Source: Pseudarthrobacter sp. IC2-21
GTDB lineage: Bacteria > Actinomycetota > Actinomycetes > Actinomycetales > Micrococcaceae
Reading direction: 5' to 3'
DNA length: 64,000 bases
Assembly: GCF_034048115.1 (NCBI RefSeq)
Contig: NZ_CP139145.1
Location: 992,001-1,056,000, forward strand
Under the pieces are notes generated by a model. It was not told the origin of the DNA. It was given only the letters and a program-made list of their open reading frames with translations, and searched no databases. Below are positions 16,526 to 25,203 of this stretch, piece by piece (position 1 is the first letter of the stretch; every line of letters starts with the position of its first letter). The translations under genes and the position numbers were made by a program.

Positions 16526-18499
16526 GTGACCAGCCACCGGAAGTCCCTCGCCCGCGTCCTAGCCGTCGGCCTCGCCATACTCTCCACCGGGCTGCTTGTT
16601 GCGGCACAGCCGGGTTGGGCCGCCCCAGCGATTCCGGCCGCCCAGCCTGTGGCCGTGTCCGCGGAGCTCACTACGGCCGACGCCGATGCGTGGCTCGACG
16701 GAGTGCTCCCGGCGCTGCTGGAGCGGGAGGAGATTCCGGGCGCCGCGGTCTCGATCGTCCGGGACGGGAGGGTGCTGACCCGGCGCGGTTTTGGCCTGGC
16801 GGATACGGGCATCAGCGGGAACCAGCCCCGCCCGGTGGATCCTGAGAGGACTATTTTCCGGGTGGGTTCGGTCTCCAAGACCGTGGTGGCCACGGCGGTG
16901 ATGCAGCTGGTGCAGCGTGGGCAGGTCGATCTGGACCGTCCGGTCACCGATTACGTGAACATTGAGCTTCCCACCCGCTTCAGAACGCCCATCACGCTGC
17001 GGCACCTGCTCACCCACACTGCCGGTTTCGAGGAGGTCTACGCCAACATGATCCTGCCCGCCGGCACCCCCGTGCCGGCGTTGCGCGAGACCGTCACCGC
17101 GGCTCCGCCGGATCAGATCTACGAGCCGGGGACCACACCGGCGTATTCCAACTACTCCTACGCGCTCGCCGCCTACGTGGTGGAGTCCGTCACCGGGCGT
17201 GAGGCTGCCGAGTACCTTCAGGCCGAGGTGCTCCGGGCCGCCGGCATGGCGACGGCCAGCTTCGCCCAGCCATTGCCGGAGCGCCTGAACGCGGACCTCG
17301 CCCAGGTCTATCCGTCCCGGCACCAGCAGCCCATCCCGTTTGAGCTGGTGGGCCCTTGGCCGCCCGGATCCCTGTCAGCGTCCGCCGCGGACATGGCCGC
17401 CTTCCTGCTCGCGCAGCTTAACACCGGCGGGTCCGCCCTGCTCAACCAGCAGACGCTCGCCCTGATGCACAGCCCGGCGCTGGGGGAGGACCGGCTGGGC
17501 GGCCTCGCCGCAGGGCACCGGATGGCACTCGGACTCTTCGAGGAGGACCGCAACGGGCGCCGGATCCTCGGGCACAGCGGGGACCTGATCCATTCGCACG
17601 CCGCCCTGCAGCTCTACCCGGACGACGCCACCGGCATCTTCATCGCGGTCAACGGTTCCGGCGCCCGGGCTGACTCCGCAACCGTCCTGCGCCGCGCGGT
17701 CCTGGATGGCTTCGCGGACCGCTACTTCCCGGCCGCCGGACCGGGTCCGTCACCGGTGGGCACCGCCGCGGACCATGCTCAGGCCGTCGCGGGAATTTAC
17801 GGCCTGTCACGGACGCCGCAAAGCACCTTTATGCGGGCCTACTCGATGCTGGCATCGGTGCAGATCAGCGCCGACGACGCCGGGACACTCACCATCCCGC
17901 TGCCTACCGACGCCGGCGGCACCCCGGTCAGGCTGGCCGAGGTTGAACCGTGGGTGTGGCAGGACAGCGAGGGGCACCACCGCGTGGCCGTGCGGGTCGA
18001 TGAGGCCGGTGCGGTCGGGGCCATCGGAGTCAGCCCGGCCCTCGTGCTCCTCCCCAAGCCGGCCTGGCAGGTCATGGCCGCACCGGTGGTGGCAGGGTCC
18101 CTCGGCGTTCTCCTGTTCGCTCTGCTCGCCTGGCCCGTGCGGGCAATCATCGGCTGGCGGCTCAAGGCTCCGCTGGACCTTCCGCGGCGCGACATGCGGC
18201 TGCGACGGATCACGCTGACCGCGGCCGCCGTGATCGCCGTCGGCGTCACCCTGTGGGCTGGTGCCGTGATGCAGATGTCGGGCGGATTTTCCGCGCAACC
18301 CGGGCTGATCCGTGGTGCACAGGCTGCAACCGCGCTCGGCGCACTCGGACTGGTGCCGGCGGTGTGGCGTGCCATGCGTGCCTCGCGGCAGGCACACAAG
18401 TCCCGGGCGGTGCTGGCTACGCTGGTGGCGCTGGCCTTCCTGGGTTTCGGGGCGGTGGCGCTGGCCGGCGGACTGCTGCTGCCGGACATCACTTACTGA
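16526..18499 (+). CDS. Secreted/membrane class C beta-lactamase-fold serine hydrolase
   Basis: 657 residues. A signal peptide ends around AQPGWAA. The beta-lactamase-like domain (about 50-400) has the SxxK motif in VGSVSKTVVATAV, YxN in PAYSNYSYALAAY and HxG in ILGHSGDLIHSH. A second beta domain follows, then three transmembrane helices near the C-terminus (about residues 515-655). The layout matches membrane-anchored penicillin-binding-protein-like esterases or D-aminopeptidases rather than a secreted AmpC. GTG start. The last 7 bp overlap the convergent SRPBCC gene. Confidence 0.87.
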   Translation: MTSHRKSLARVLAVGLAILSTGLLVAAQPGWAAPAIPAAQPVAVSAELTTADADAWLDGVLPALLEREEIPGAAVSIVRDGRVLTRRGFGLADTGISGNQPRPVDPERTIFRVGSVSKTVVATAVMQLVQRGQVDLDRPVTDYVNIELPTRFRTPITLRHLLTHTAGFEEVYANMILPAGTPVPALRETVTAAPPDQIYEPGTTPAYSNYSYALAAYVVESVTGREAAEYLQAEVLRAAGMATASFAQPLPERLNADLAQVYPSRHQQPIPFELVGPWPPGSLSASAADMAAFLLAQLNTGGSALLNQQTLALMHSPALGEDRLGGLAAGHRMALGLFEEDRNGRRILGHSGDLIHSHAALQLYPDDATGIFIAVNGSGARADSATVLRRAVLDGFADRYFPAAGPGPSPVGTAADHAQAVAGIYGLSRTPQSTFMRAYSMLASVQISADDAGTLTIPLPTDAGGTPVRLAEVEPWVWQDSEGHHRVAVRVDEAGAVGAIGVSPALVLLPKPAWQVMAAPVVAGSLGVLLFALLAWPVRAIIGWRLKAPLDLPRRDMRLRRITLTAAAVIAVGVTLWAGAVMQMSGGFSAQPGLIRGAQAATALGALGLVPAVWRAMRASRQAHKSRAVLATLVALAFLGFGAVALAGGLLLPDITY

Positions 18500-18948
18500 T
18501 CGGCAGCCACCGCGGCGGTCCGGAGTTTTTCGAAGGACTCGGTCCAGCCATCGCGGTGCAGGGCCAGCCGCTCCTTGGTCAGGAAAGGGCCCTGCGAGAG
18601 TGCCAGCCGCGTGCCCCCGCCGTCGGCAGCGAGCACGAGGTCGGCCACGGTCTCCCGGTCGTCCGGCGTCGGTTCCTCCCAGTTGAAGGTGTAGACGAGG
18701 TGCCAGGGCGGGTCGATTTCGAGGAACTCGCCGGAGAGGTGGAAAGGCTCGCCGTCCGGCGGGGCCATGCGGAAGCGGTAGCGGCCGCCCGGCACCAGAT
18801 TGAGTTCGGCCGAGGGGAGAGTGAAGCCGGCGGGGCCCCACCACTTCGCCAGCTCGGCTGCTTCCGTCAGCAGCCTGAAGACCTTTTCCGGCGGCGCCTC
18901 CAGCCTGCATTCCAGGTTCAGGACATGACTGCCGGGCTGCTCATTCAT
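18493..18948 (-). CDS. SRPBCC (AHSA1-type) protein
   Basis: 151 residues with the helix-grip fold of the Aha1/SRPBCC family. It has LEAPPEKVFRLLTEAAELAK, KWWGPAGFTL and the C-terminal HRDGWTESFEKLRTA helix. Such proteins bind hydrophobic ligands in a deep cavity; those without a partner gene have no assigned ligand. It is transcribed against the serine hydrolase, and the two stop codons overlap. Confidence 0.85.
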   Translation of the reverse strand: MNEQPGSHVLNLECRLEAPPEKVFRLLTEAAELAKWWGPAGFTLPSAELNLVPGGRYRFRMAPPDGEPFHLSGEFLEIDPPWHLVYTFNWEEPTPDDRETVADLVLAADGGGTRLALSQGPFLTKERLALHRDGWTESFEKLRTAAVAADQ

Positions 18949-19198
18949 GGTTCCACTCTGCCATCCGCGGGCGGCGGCGGGAAGGTATCGCCGCCGTCGC
19001 CGGAGGGCTGTATCCGCCGGCCGTAGTCCGAGGGTGCCGGCTCATTCCTTTGGAATTCTGGCAGTAGTTGTCGATCCGGGCTTCCGGCCAGCGTCGTATG
19101 AGTAGGAGCCTTAAGGGAAGGCTCCGGGACCGGCGCGGTATTCAGTGTCGGTGCCAGCAGAACCTCACAGCAGAGTTATGGACGATGGGAGCACGCAA

Positions 19199-19531
19199 AT
19201 GTCAAAGTATTTGGTCCTGATCTTTCAGGATGAGGCGGCGAAGCAATCCGAGGGTGAGGCCATCAGCACCCCCTACCAGGAGTTCCAGCAGCGCCGCGGC
19301 GCGTCACTGCTCGGCGGGGCCGCACTGCAGCCGCCTTCGACGGCGACGTCCATCCGGCGCGACGGGGCAGGCGGATTCTCGGTGACGGACGGTCCGTTCG
19401 CCGAGTCAAAGGAAGCGCTGGGCGGCTACTACCTGATCGAGGCGGCCGACCTGGATGAGGCGCTGGAGATCGCCAAGGACGTTCCGGCCGGCATCGGGGT
19501 AGAGGTCCGGCCCGTGCGAATGGTCAGCTGA
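19199..19531 (+). CDS. YciI/DGPF-family protein, partner of the ECF42 sigma factor
   Basis: 110 residues of the YCII fold. It has the strands KYLVLIFQDE and GGYYLIEAADLDEALEIAKD and the diagnostic DGPFAESKE motif. Proteins with this motif are conserved beside ECF42-type sigma factors in actinobacteria, where they are proposed to take part in regulating the sigma factor, which lacks a classical anti-sigma factor. The stop codon and the sigma-factor start overlap by one base (TGATG). The ATG at 19199 follows GGGAG. Confidence 0.9.
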   Translation: MSKYLVLIFQDEAAKQSEGEAISTPYQEFQQRRGASLLGGAALQPPSTATSIRRDGAGGFSVTDGPFAESKEALGGYYLIEAADLDEALEIAKDVPAGIGVEVRPVRMVS

Positions 19532-20784
19532 TGCCGCAGGCCGCCAGCGCGGAGGTTGCTGCCGCGGTTGCCGATGCGCACCGCCGGGAGTGGGCGTTCG
19601 TGCTGGCGGCCACCGTCCGTGTTGCGGGGGACATCGACACGGCGGAAGAGGCGGTCCAGGACGCGTACGCCAGCGCACTGGCCACGTGGGGTCCGCGGGG
19701 CATCCCGCAGAACCCCGGCGCGTGGCTCACGGTGACCGCCCGCCGTCGGGCCCTGGACTGCCGCCGGCGGGCCGCGACGGCGCAGCGGGCGCTCCCGAAG
19801 CTGCTGGACCCGGCCGAGGCAACCGATTATGAGCCGGACCCCGGGCCGGAAGGCATTCCCGACGACCGGCTGCGCCTGATCTTCACCTGCTGCCACCCGG
19901 CCCTGGGGTTGGACGCCCGGGTTGCCCTGACGCTGAGGCTCCTCTGCGGGCTCTCCACCGCCGACGTGGCAAGGGCGTTCCTCATCCCCGAGGCCACCAT
20001 GGCCGCGCGGATCACCCGGGCGAAGAAGAAGATCACTGCCGCGCATATCCCGTACCGCGTGCCGGCGGCATCGGAGCTGCACGGGCGCATTGACGGCGTG
20101 CTGTCGGTCGTCTACCTCGTGTACACCACTGGGCACACCGCACCGTCGGGCGCCGGCCTGATGCGCCGGGACCTCGCGGAACGCGGCCTTGAACTGGCCC
20201 GAATGCTTCGGGTCCTGCTTCCGCAGGACCGCGACGTCGCCGGCCTCCTGTCCCTCATTCTGCTCACCGACGCCCGCAGGTCCGCCCGGCTCGACGGGCA
20301 CCGTGAACTCGTGCTGATGGAGCACCAGGACAGGGCGAAATGGGACCGGGCGGCCATCGAGGAAGGCGTGGCGCTCCTGCGCGAGGCGTTGGGTGCGCGG
20401 CCGCCGGGCCGCTTCGCCGTGATGGCGGCCATCGCTGCCGTCCATGACGAGAGTGCGTCGTGGTCCGACACTGACTGGCGGGAGATCCTGGGGCTCTACG
20501 ACGTGCTGATGGAGACGTGGCCTTCTCCCGTTGTCCAGCTCAACCGGGCCATTGCACTCGGCTTTGCGGTGGGCCCGGCGGAAGGCCTGGCGGAGTTGGA
20601 TGCGCTCGGCGCGGAGCCGCAGCTGGCCCGTTATCCGTATCTTGCCGCCGCGCGCGCCGATTTCCTGACCAGGCTGGGCCGCGTCCGCGAGGCCAGGGTG
20701 GCCTTCGAGGAGGCGCTGATCCTGACCGACAATGAGACCGAACGGCGCTACCTCCGCAGCTGCCTGAACCAACTGGCGGGCTGA
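19531..20784 (+). CDS. ECF42-type RNA polymerase sigma factor
   Basis: 417 residues. Sigma region 2 (about 10-75) includes DIDTAEEAVQDAYASALATW. Region 4 (about 115-165) includes LRLLCGLSTADVARAFLIPE and the TMAARITRAKKKI helix. A long helical extension (about 180-415), with LVYTTGH and a TPR-like end (YPYLAAARADFLTRLGR), is the feature that separates ECF42 (also annotated with DUF6596) from other ECF sigma factors. The C-terminal extension is thought to replace an anti-sigma factor. Directly coupled to the DGPF protein gene. Confidence 0.92.
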   Translation: MPQAASAEVAAAVADAHRREWAFVLAATVRVAGDIDTAEEAVQDAYASALATWGPRGIPQNPGAWLTVTARRRALDCRRRAATAQRALPKLLDPAEATDYEPDPGPEGIPDDRLRLIFTCCHPALGLDARVALTLRLLCGLSTADVARAFLIPEATMAARITRAKKKITAAHIPYRVPAASELHGRIDGVLSVVYLVYTTGHTAPSGAGLMRRDLAERGLELARMLRVLLPQDRDVAGLLSLILLTDARRSARLDGHRELVLMEHQDRAKWDRAAIEEGVALLREALGARPPGRFAVMAAIAAVHDESASWSDTDWREILGLYDVLMETWPSPVVQLNRAIALGFAVGPAEGLAELDALGAEPQLARYPYLAAARADFLTRLGRVREARVAFEEALILTDNETERRYLRSCLNQLAG

Positions 20785-20883
20785 TGACGGAGGACGACGG
20801 CGGCGCCCGCGGCGGGTGCCGTGGGTGTGGGGGGCCTCGGGGGAGGCCTTGGGGTGCGGCGGAGGCAGTGGGAGGATGAATCC

Positions 20884-21555
20884 GTGGATCAATTCTTTGA
20901 TTTCCTTCGCCACTTCTGGTGGCTCGCTTTCCCTCTCGGCGGGATGGCCGGCGGGTGGGCTCGGCAGTGGTCCAGGGCCAGTGAACGCCGGCACCGTCGC
21001 CGCGTGGAGCTGTACAAGCTGAAGAACCAGGCGGTGCAGGCGGAGCAGGCGAGCCGGGCCGAGGTTGCGGCCCTGATGGCAGCGCACGATGCCGTGAACC
21101 GGCGGTGGCTGGACTACGAGCTCGATGTCGGGAAGCTGATCGACTTCCCGGTCATGACAGATGTGCGGGAACCCCTTACCGTAGCGTTCATCCGGGCGAA
21201 GAAAGCGGCGGACGGTTTGCGGCCGGCGGACCCGGGCGACATTACGACGCCGGCCCGGCTGGCGGAGTACCGGACAGCCGTGAATGGCTTTGAGCTGGCC
21301 TTCGACGTGGCCGAGCGCGAAGCCAAGCGGATCAAGGACCACAATTTCAGTGCCTTGGAGCGCCAGCGTCTGGCGACGGCCAGGAAGCTATTGAACATCG
21401 CCTCGGACAACGCCGCCACCCCGGCCGAACGGCAGACAGCGTACAAGCGCGCCCGGCGGGAACTGGACGGCCTGATCGTCCTGCCCGAGGCCACGGTGGC
21501 CGCGCTGGAAGTGAAGATCGCCGGCGAACTGAACGCACCGCACACCACGGAGTGA
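20884..21555 (+). CDS. Hypothetical membrane-anchored coiled-coil protein
   Basis: 223 residues, no family recognised. One N-terminal hydrophobic segment (FWWLAFPLGGMAGGWA) is followed by a basic stretch RRHRRRVELYK and long Ala/Glu/Arg-rich helices typical of coiled coils (about 45-65 and 130-190). The arrangement suggests a protein anchored in the membrane with a cytoplasmic helical domain. GTG at 20884 was chosen because GGGAGG precedes it and no earlier start gives a plausible N-terminus. It follows the sigma factor by 99 bp and ends at a strong terminator. Confidence 0.7.
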   Translation: MDQFFDFLRHFWWLAFPLGGMAGGWARQWSRASERRHRRRVELYKLKNQAVQAEQASRAEVAALMAAHDAVNRRWLDYELDVGKLIDFPVMTDVREPLTVAFIRAKKAADGLRPADPGDITTPARLAEYRTAVNGFELAFDVAEREAKRIKDHNFSALERQRLATARKLLNIASDNAATPAERQTAYKRARRELDGLIVLPEATVAALEVKIAGELNAPHTTE

Positions 21556-21563
21556 ATGCGCAG

Positions 21564-21609
21564 GACGGCGGCACCCGGCTCTTGAATTCCCGGCCCGGGT
21601 GCCGCCGTC
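21564..21609. terminator. Bidirectional terminator, perfect 15-bp stem
   Basis: GACGGCGGCACCCGG (21564-21578) pairs perfectly with CCGGGTGCCGCCGTC (21595-21609) around a 16-base loop. It separates two convergent genes and again contains the GACGGCGGC/GCCGCCGTC core. Confidence 0.8.
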
Positions 21610-21614
21610 GTGCG

Positions 21615-22367
21615 TTACGTGTACAGGAGCGAGCCGGGGGTGGTGAGTTTCTCGCCGGTCTCGAGCCAGGTCTTCAGGCCGGAAAGGATCATGGGCCAGC
21701 CGCCGTAGAGCTGTTCGTTGGCGCCCTCGCGGAGCTGGTCGTGGGTGACGGTGAGGTGGCAGGAGTCTCCCACGGGTTCGATCTCCCAGGTGATCCGTGA
21801 GGTGCCTTCGGCTTTGACGTCCTCGCCCCACAGCGCCGTCATGGTCTGGACGAGCCGGCGCGGCGGGTCAACTTCGATGTTCTCGCCTTCGCCCAGCAGC
21901 GCCCCGGCTTTCGGGTTGCCCATCTCAAACCGGCCGCCCGGGGTCCAGTCGGAGGAGAGGGTGTTCCCGAACTGGTATTTGCTGCGGATCTCGCTGTCCG
22001 TGATGGCTTCCCAGAGCCGTTCCGGCGTGGTCTTGATGTAGATTTCGAAGATCTTTTCCATGGGACTTTCCAATCTGGTTTTGAGGTCGCTGAGGCCAGC
22101 GGCCCATGGTTCGGCATACTTGCTCACCCAGCGGTCGTGGATCAGCCGGATGGGCACCGGATTCAGGAAGTGGAGTTTCTCCCGGCCCCGGCGGCGGGTG
22201 ACCACCAGGCCGGCGTCCTCCAGCAGCTTGAGGTGCTTCATCACCCCGTAGCGGGTCATCTCAAAGCGGGCCTCAAGCGCATGCAGGGTCTGCCCGTCCT
22301 CCCGGAAGAGCTCATCGAGCAGGTCCCGGCGGGTGGGGTCGGCGAGGGCCTTGAATACGGCGTCCAC
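21615..22367 (-). CDS. ArsR-type regulator fused to SRPBCC (AHSA1) domain
   Basis: 250 residues in two domains. Residues 1-95 form an ArsR-family winged helix (VFKALADPTRRDLLDEL, YGVMKHLKLLEDAGLVVTRR) without the Cys-rich metal site of ArsR/SmtB metal sensors. Residues 105-240 form an AHSA1 helix-grip domain (FEIYIKTTPERLWEAITDSE, GGRFEMGNPKAG, GGWPMILSGLKTWLETG). The ligand pocket and DNA-binding part in one chain suggest a one-component sensor. The GTG is only six bases from the -10 hexamer, so the mRNA is probably leaderless, and a palindrome fills the promoter spacer, suggesting autorepression. Confidence 0.9.
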   Translation of the reverse strand: MDAVFKALADPTRRDLLDELFREDGQTLHALEARFEMTRYGVMKHLKLLEDAGLVVTRRRGREKLHFLNPVPIRLIHDRWVSKYAEPWAAGLSDLKTRLESPMEKIFEIYIKTTPERLWEAITDSEIRSKYQFGNTLSSDWTPGGRFEMGNPKAGALLGEGENIEVDPPRRLVQTMTALWGEDVKAEGTSRITWEIEPVGDSCHLTVTHDQLREGANEQLYGGWPMILSGLKTWLETGEKLTTPGSLLYT

Positions 22368-22373
22368 AGTTCA

Positions 22374-22403
22374 AGGATAGGTGACTAAAAGGTCACATGT
22401 CTA
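22374..22403 (-). promoter_or_regulatory. Leaderless promoter of the ArsR-SRPBCC gene
   Basis: On the minus strand TAGACA (22403-22398) and TATCCT (22379-22374) are 18 bp apart, and the GTG start (22367) lies 6 bases after the -10. Transcription would begin at or next to the start codon. No ribosome-binding site is present, which fits. Confidence 0.55.
22381..22396. promoter_or_regulatory. Operator-like palindrome within the ArsR promoter spacer
   Basis: GTGAC-N6-GTCAC, a perfect 5+5 inverted repeat with a TAAAAG spacer, lies wholly between the -35 and -10 of the ArsR-SRPBCC promoter. A dimeric winged-helix protein bound here would block RNA polymerase, so autorepression is the simplest reading (inference). 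Confidence 0.55.
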
Positions 22404-22472
22404 GAGGTTCGCAGCCAACAGGGTAGGTCCGTCTCTGGCCGCCGGCCCCGGACCGGCGTAGGGTCTGGAGGC

Positions 22473-23060
22473 ATGACCGAACAGCAACCTTATGAGCTGG
22501 TGCACCGCTACCCGCACTTTGAACTGCGCCGCTATCCCGCGCACGTCGTTGCCGAGGTGCATGTCAAGGCCACCTTTGACCGGGCCGGCAACGCTGCCTT
22601 CCGGCATTTGTTCAACTACATCAGCGGCAGCAACACGGCCCGGCAGAAGCTGGCGATGACGGCCCCCGTCATCCAGGAAACCCAGGCTCCGCAGAAGCTG
22701 GCGATGACAGCGCCGGTTATCCAGAGCGGCCCGCTGCCAGGCAGCGATTCGCCCGCTGACTTTGTGATTGCCTTTGTGCTGCCCGCCAGTACGACGGCGG
22801 AAACCGCACCCGCACCGACGAACCCTGACGTGGTGGTCAGGGAAGTTCCGGGTTCACTGGCCGCGGTGGTCCGCTTCTCGGGCAGCGGCAACGCTAAGGC
22901 CTTTGAGCAACGGAACACGGGGCTGCAGGCGGCACTGCCCCTGGCCGGTCTGACGGCGGTGGGTCCGCCGCGGTTTGCCCGCTTTGACCCGCCCTTCAAG
23001 CCCTGGTTCCTGCGGCACAACGAGGTCATCCAGGACGTGCAGGAGACAGCCAGCGCCTAG
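22473..23060 (+). CDS. SOUL heme-binding family protein
   Basis: 195 residues of the SOUL/HBP family. It has YELVHRYPHFELRRYPAHVV at the start, the paired segments QKLAMTAPVIQ (twice, 14 residues apart), and a PPFKPWFLRHNEV C-terminus close to the family's conserved end. SOUL proteins bind heme or related tetrapyrroles in eukaryotes; the bacterial role is unknown. Divergent from the ArsR fusion and followed 9 bp later by a GNAT gene. Confidence 0.85.
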   Translation: MTEQQPYELVHRYPHFELRRYPAHVVAEVHVKATFDRAGNAAFRHLFNYISGSNTARQKLAMTAPVIQETQAPQKLAMTAPVIQSGPLPGSDSPADFVIAFVLPASTTAETAPAPTNPDVVVREVPGSLAAVVRFSGSGNAKAFEQRNTGLQAALPLAGLTAVGPPRFARFDPPFKPWFLRHNEVIQDVQETASA

Positions 23061-23069
23061 GCTGACCGG

Positions 23070-23570
23070 ATGGAGTATCAGCTGCGCCAGGCCACGCCCG
23101 GGGACGCCCTCGCCGTCGTGCTCTTCCATACACTCGCCCACGAGGAGAGCTACGGGCACTTACTGTCCCCGGAGTTCTTCCGCGCCCGGCGGGCCAGCAT
23201 CGCCGAACGGGCCGAACGGCGCCGCCCGCACCTGGCAGTTGATGACCCGCGGATCATCGCCGTGGACGGCAACAACCACATCGTGGGACTGGCGGACGCC
23301 GGGCCGGGCCGGGATGAGGACGGCCCCGCGGAGCTGGAACTGTATTCGCTCTTTACGCTCCGGCACACCTACGGGACGGGACTGGGCGCGGCACTGTTGA
23401 GTGCCGCCGTCGGCGATTCCGCCGCCTATCTGTGGGTGCTCCGGGACAATCCCCGGGCGCAGGCGTTTTACCTCAAGCAGGGATTTCGCCCCGATGGGGC
23501 AACGGGCCTGCTCCCGCCCGAGTGGGAAGAGTTGCCGCAGGTCAGGATGGTCCGGCCGGCCCGGGGCTGA
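23070..23570 (+). CDS. GNAT-family N-acetyltransferase
   Basis: 166 residues. The fold is recognisable from MEYQLRQATPGDALAVV at the N-terminus, ELELYSLFTLRHTYGTGLGA with the acetyl-CoA loop (Y-G-T-G-L-G), and LRDNPRAQAFYLKQGFRPDG, the C-terminal N-x-R-A-x-x-F-Y-x-x-x-G-F motif. The acceptor is unknown. It ends just before a 14-bp perfect hairpin. Confidence 0.87.
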   Translation: MEYQLRQATPGDALAVVLFHTLAHEESYGHLLSPEFFRARRASIAERAERRRPHLAVDDPRIIAVDGNNHIVGLADAGPGRDEDGPAELELYSLFTLRHTYGTGLGAALLSAAVGDSAAYLWVLRDNPRAQAFYLKQGFRPDGATGLLPPEWEELPQVRMVRPARG

Positions 23571-23600
23571 CGCCGAAAGTTCAGGAGCACGTGGGCACCG

Positions 23601-23634
23601 CCCGCGAGGGAAGAGCATGGTCTTCCCTCGCGGG
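23601..23634. terminator. Bidirectional terminator, perfect 14-bp stem
   Basis: CCCGCGAGGGAAGA (23601-23614) and TCTTCCCTCGCGGG (23621-23634) pair completely around a GCATGG loop. It lies between the convergent GNAT and flavin-monooxygenase genes. Confidence 0.8.
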
Positions 23635-23636
23635 GG

Positions 23637-24659
23637 TCAGCGCCAGCCGAGCTCGGGCGCTACATACTTCAGGATCGATTCGATGACGTGGGCGTTGTAG
23701 TCGACGCCGAGCTGGTTCGGGACCGTGAGCAGCAGGGTGTCTGCCGCGGCGATCGCCTCGTCCTCGGCCAGCTTCTTGGCCAGCTCCTCCGGGGTGCCCG
23801 CGTAGGAGCGGCCAAACACGGCGCGCGTTTTCGCGTCGATGTTGCCCACCTGGTCCGAACTGTGGCGGTCGCGGCCGAAGTATTGCCAGTCGCGCTCGTC
23901 CGTCAGGGCGAAGATGCTGCGGCTGACCGAGACGCGCGGCTCTCGCTGGTGCCCCGCCTCCTTCCAGGCCTGCCGGTAGAGCTCAATCTGCTCGGCCTGC
24001 TGGACGTGGAAGGGCTTGCCGCTCTCGTCATCCTTGAGCGTGGAGCTTTGCAGGTTCATGCCGAGCTTTGCCGCCCAGATGGCCGTGGCGTTCGAGCCCG
24101 AACCCCACCAGATGCGCTCGCGCAGGCCCTCGGAGTGCGGCTCCATGCGCAGCAGGCCCGGCGGATTCGGGAACATCGGGCGGGGGCTGGGTGCCGCGAA
24201 GCCCTCGCCCTTGAGCACCTCGAGCAGACGCTCGGTGTGCCTGCGGCCCATGTCCGCGTCCGACTCGCCCTCGGCGGGAGCGTAGCCGAAGTGGCGCCAC
24301 CCGTCGATGACCTGCTCGGGTGAACCACGGCTGATGCCCAGCTGCAGCCGGCCGCCCGAGATCAGGTCGGCCGCGCCGGCGTCTTCCGCCATGTAGAGCG
24401 GGTTCTCGTAGCGCATGTCGATCACGCCGGTGCCGATCTCAATCCGGCTTGTCCGGGCGCCGATCGCAGCGAGCAGCGGGAACGGGGAGGCGTACTGCTG
24501 CGCGAAGTGGTGGACGCGGAAATAGGCGCCGTCCGCCCCCAGCTCTTCGGCCGCGACGGAGAGGTCAATCGCCTGCAACAGCGCGTCCGAGGCAGTCCGG
24601 GTGCCGGACTCCGGGTGGTCGGTCCAATGGCCGAATGACAGAAATCCGATGTTCTTCAC
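23637..24659 (-). CDS. LLM-class flavin-dependent oxidoreductase
   Basis: About 340 residues of the bacterial luciferase-like fold. KNIGFLSFGHW at the N-terminus, ELGADGAYFRVHHFAQQ, RTSRIEIGTGVIDMRYENP and DLISGGRLQLGISRGSP are typical. Probably an FMNH2- or F420-dependent monooxygenase; the substrate is unknown. GTG at 24659 is preferred because it yields the family N-terminus and follows AAGG; the longer in-frame ATG (24701) would overlap the MarR gene. Located directly after the MarR gene and therefore probably under its control. Confidence 0.85.
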   Translation of the reverse strand: MKNIGFLSFGHWTDHPESGTRTASDALLQAIDLSVAAEELGADGAYFRVHHFAQQYASPFPLLAAIGARTSRIEIGTGVIDMRYENPLYMAEDAGAADLISGGRLQLGISRGSPEQVIDGWRHFGYAPAEGESDADMGRRHTERLLEVLKGEGFAAPSPRPMFPNPPGLLRMEPHSEGLRERIWWGSGSNATAIWAAKLGMNLQSSTLKDDESGKPFHVQQAEQIELYRQAWKEAGHQREPRVSVSRSIFALTDERDWQYFGRDRHSSDQVGNIDAKTRAVFGRSYAGTPEELAKKLAEDEAIAAADTLLLTVPNQLGVDYNAHVIESILKYVAPELGWR

Positions 24660-24691
24660 AGCGGCAACCTTAGTACTTGTCGCATGTTGTG

Positions 24692-25159
24692 TTACTCGCA
24701 TTCAGGCTGAAGGGAGGCAATGATTTTGCGGGTGGCCGAGGCCAAGGCGTCCTGTTCCGCGCGGGTGAGCGGGTCGACGAAGTGTGTGCGGACGAACTCC
24801 ACATGACCCGGCGCCGCGTGCTCTATGGCCTTCCGGCCGTCCGGGGTGATCTGCACGTCCAGGCCGCGTGCATCGGAGGAACAGTTCTTCCTCTCCAACA
24901 GGCCCCTGGCCTCCATCCGCTTGAGCAGGTGGGACAGGCGGCTGCGGTCCCAGCCGAGCGACCGGCCCAGCTCGCGTGCACGAACCACGCCGTCCGGGTG
25001 CTCAGAGAGTGGAACAAGCACCGCAAATTCGGCTCCGGAGAGCTGTGACTCCCGCACCAGCTGGCGGTCCATGGCGGCCGCCATTTGCTGGGATGCCTGC
25101 AGGAATCCGCGCCAGACTTCGGTCTCCCGTTCGTCCAGCCATTGGGTTTCCTCCGTCAC
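24692..25159 (-). CDS. MarR-family transcriptional regulator
   Basis: 155 residues with the MarR winged helix. ESQLSGAEFAVLVPLSEHP leads into RARELGRSLGWDRSRLSHLL (recognition helix), MEARGLLERKNC and the wing DARGLDVQITPDG. GTG start preceded by GGGAGGGG. It probably represses itself and the downstream flavin-dependent oxidoreductase, releasing DNA when a phenolic or similar compound binds (family-level knowledge). Confidence 0.88.
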   Translation of the reverse strand: MTEETQWLDERETEVWRGFLQASQQMAAAMDRQLVRESQLSGAEFAVLVPLSEHPDGVVRARELGRSLGWDRSRLSHLLKRMEARGLLERKNCSSDARGLDVQITPDGRKAIEHAAPGHVEFVRTHFVDPLTRAEQDALASATRKIIASLQPECE

Positions 25160-25203
25160 AACGCCCCTCCCATGGGTTCAACGTGGCACACTGCCGGGGA
25201 GCT

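Noticed and set aside
19429..21342. 637-codon open frame on the minus strand across the sigma factor gene
   Set aside because: It is antisense to a clear ECF42 gene, has Arg/Gly/His-rich low-information sequence and no ribosome-binding site. Long antisense frames are expected at this GC content.
22648..22719. Duplicated QKLAMTAPVIQ segment in the SOUL protein as a recent duplication
   Set aside because: Many bacterial SOUL proteins carry two such segments, and the nucleotide copies have diverged, so this is the normal family layout.
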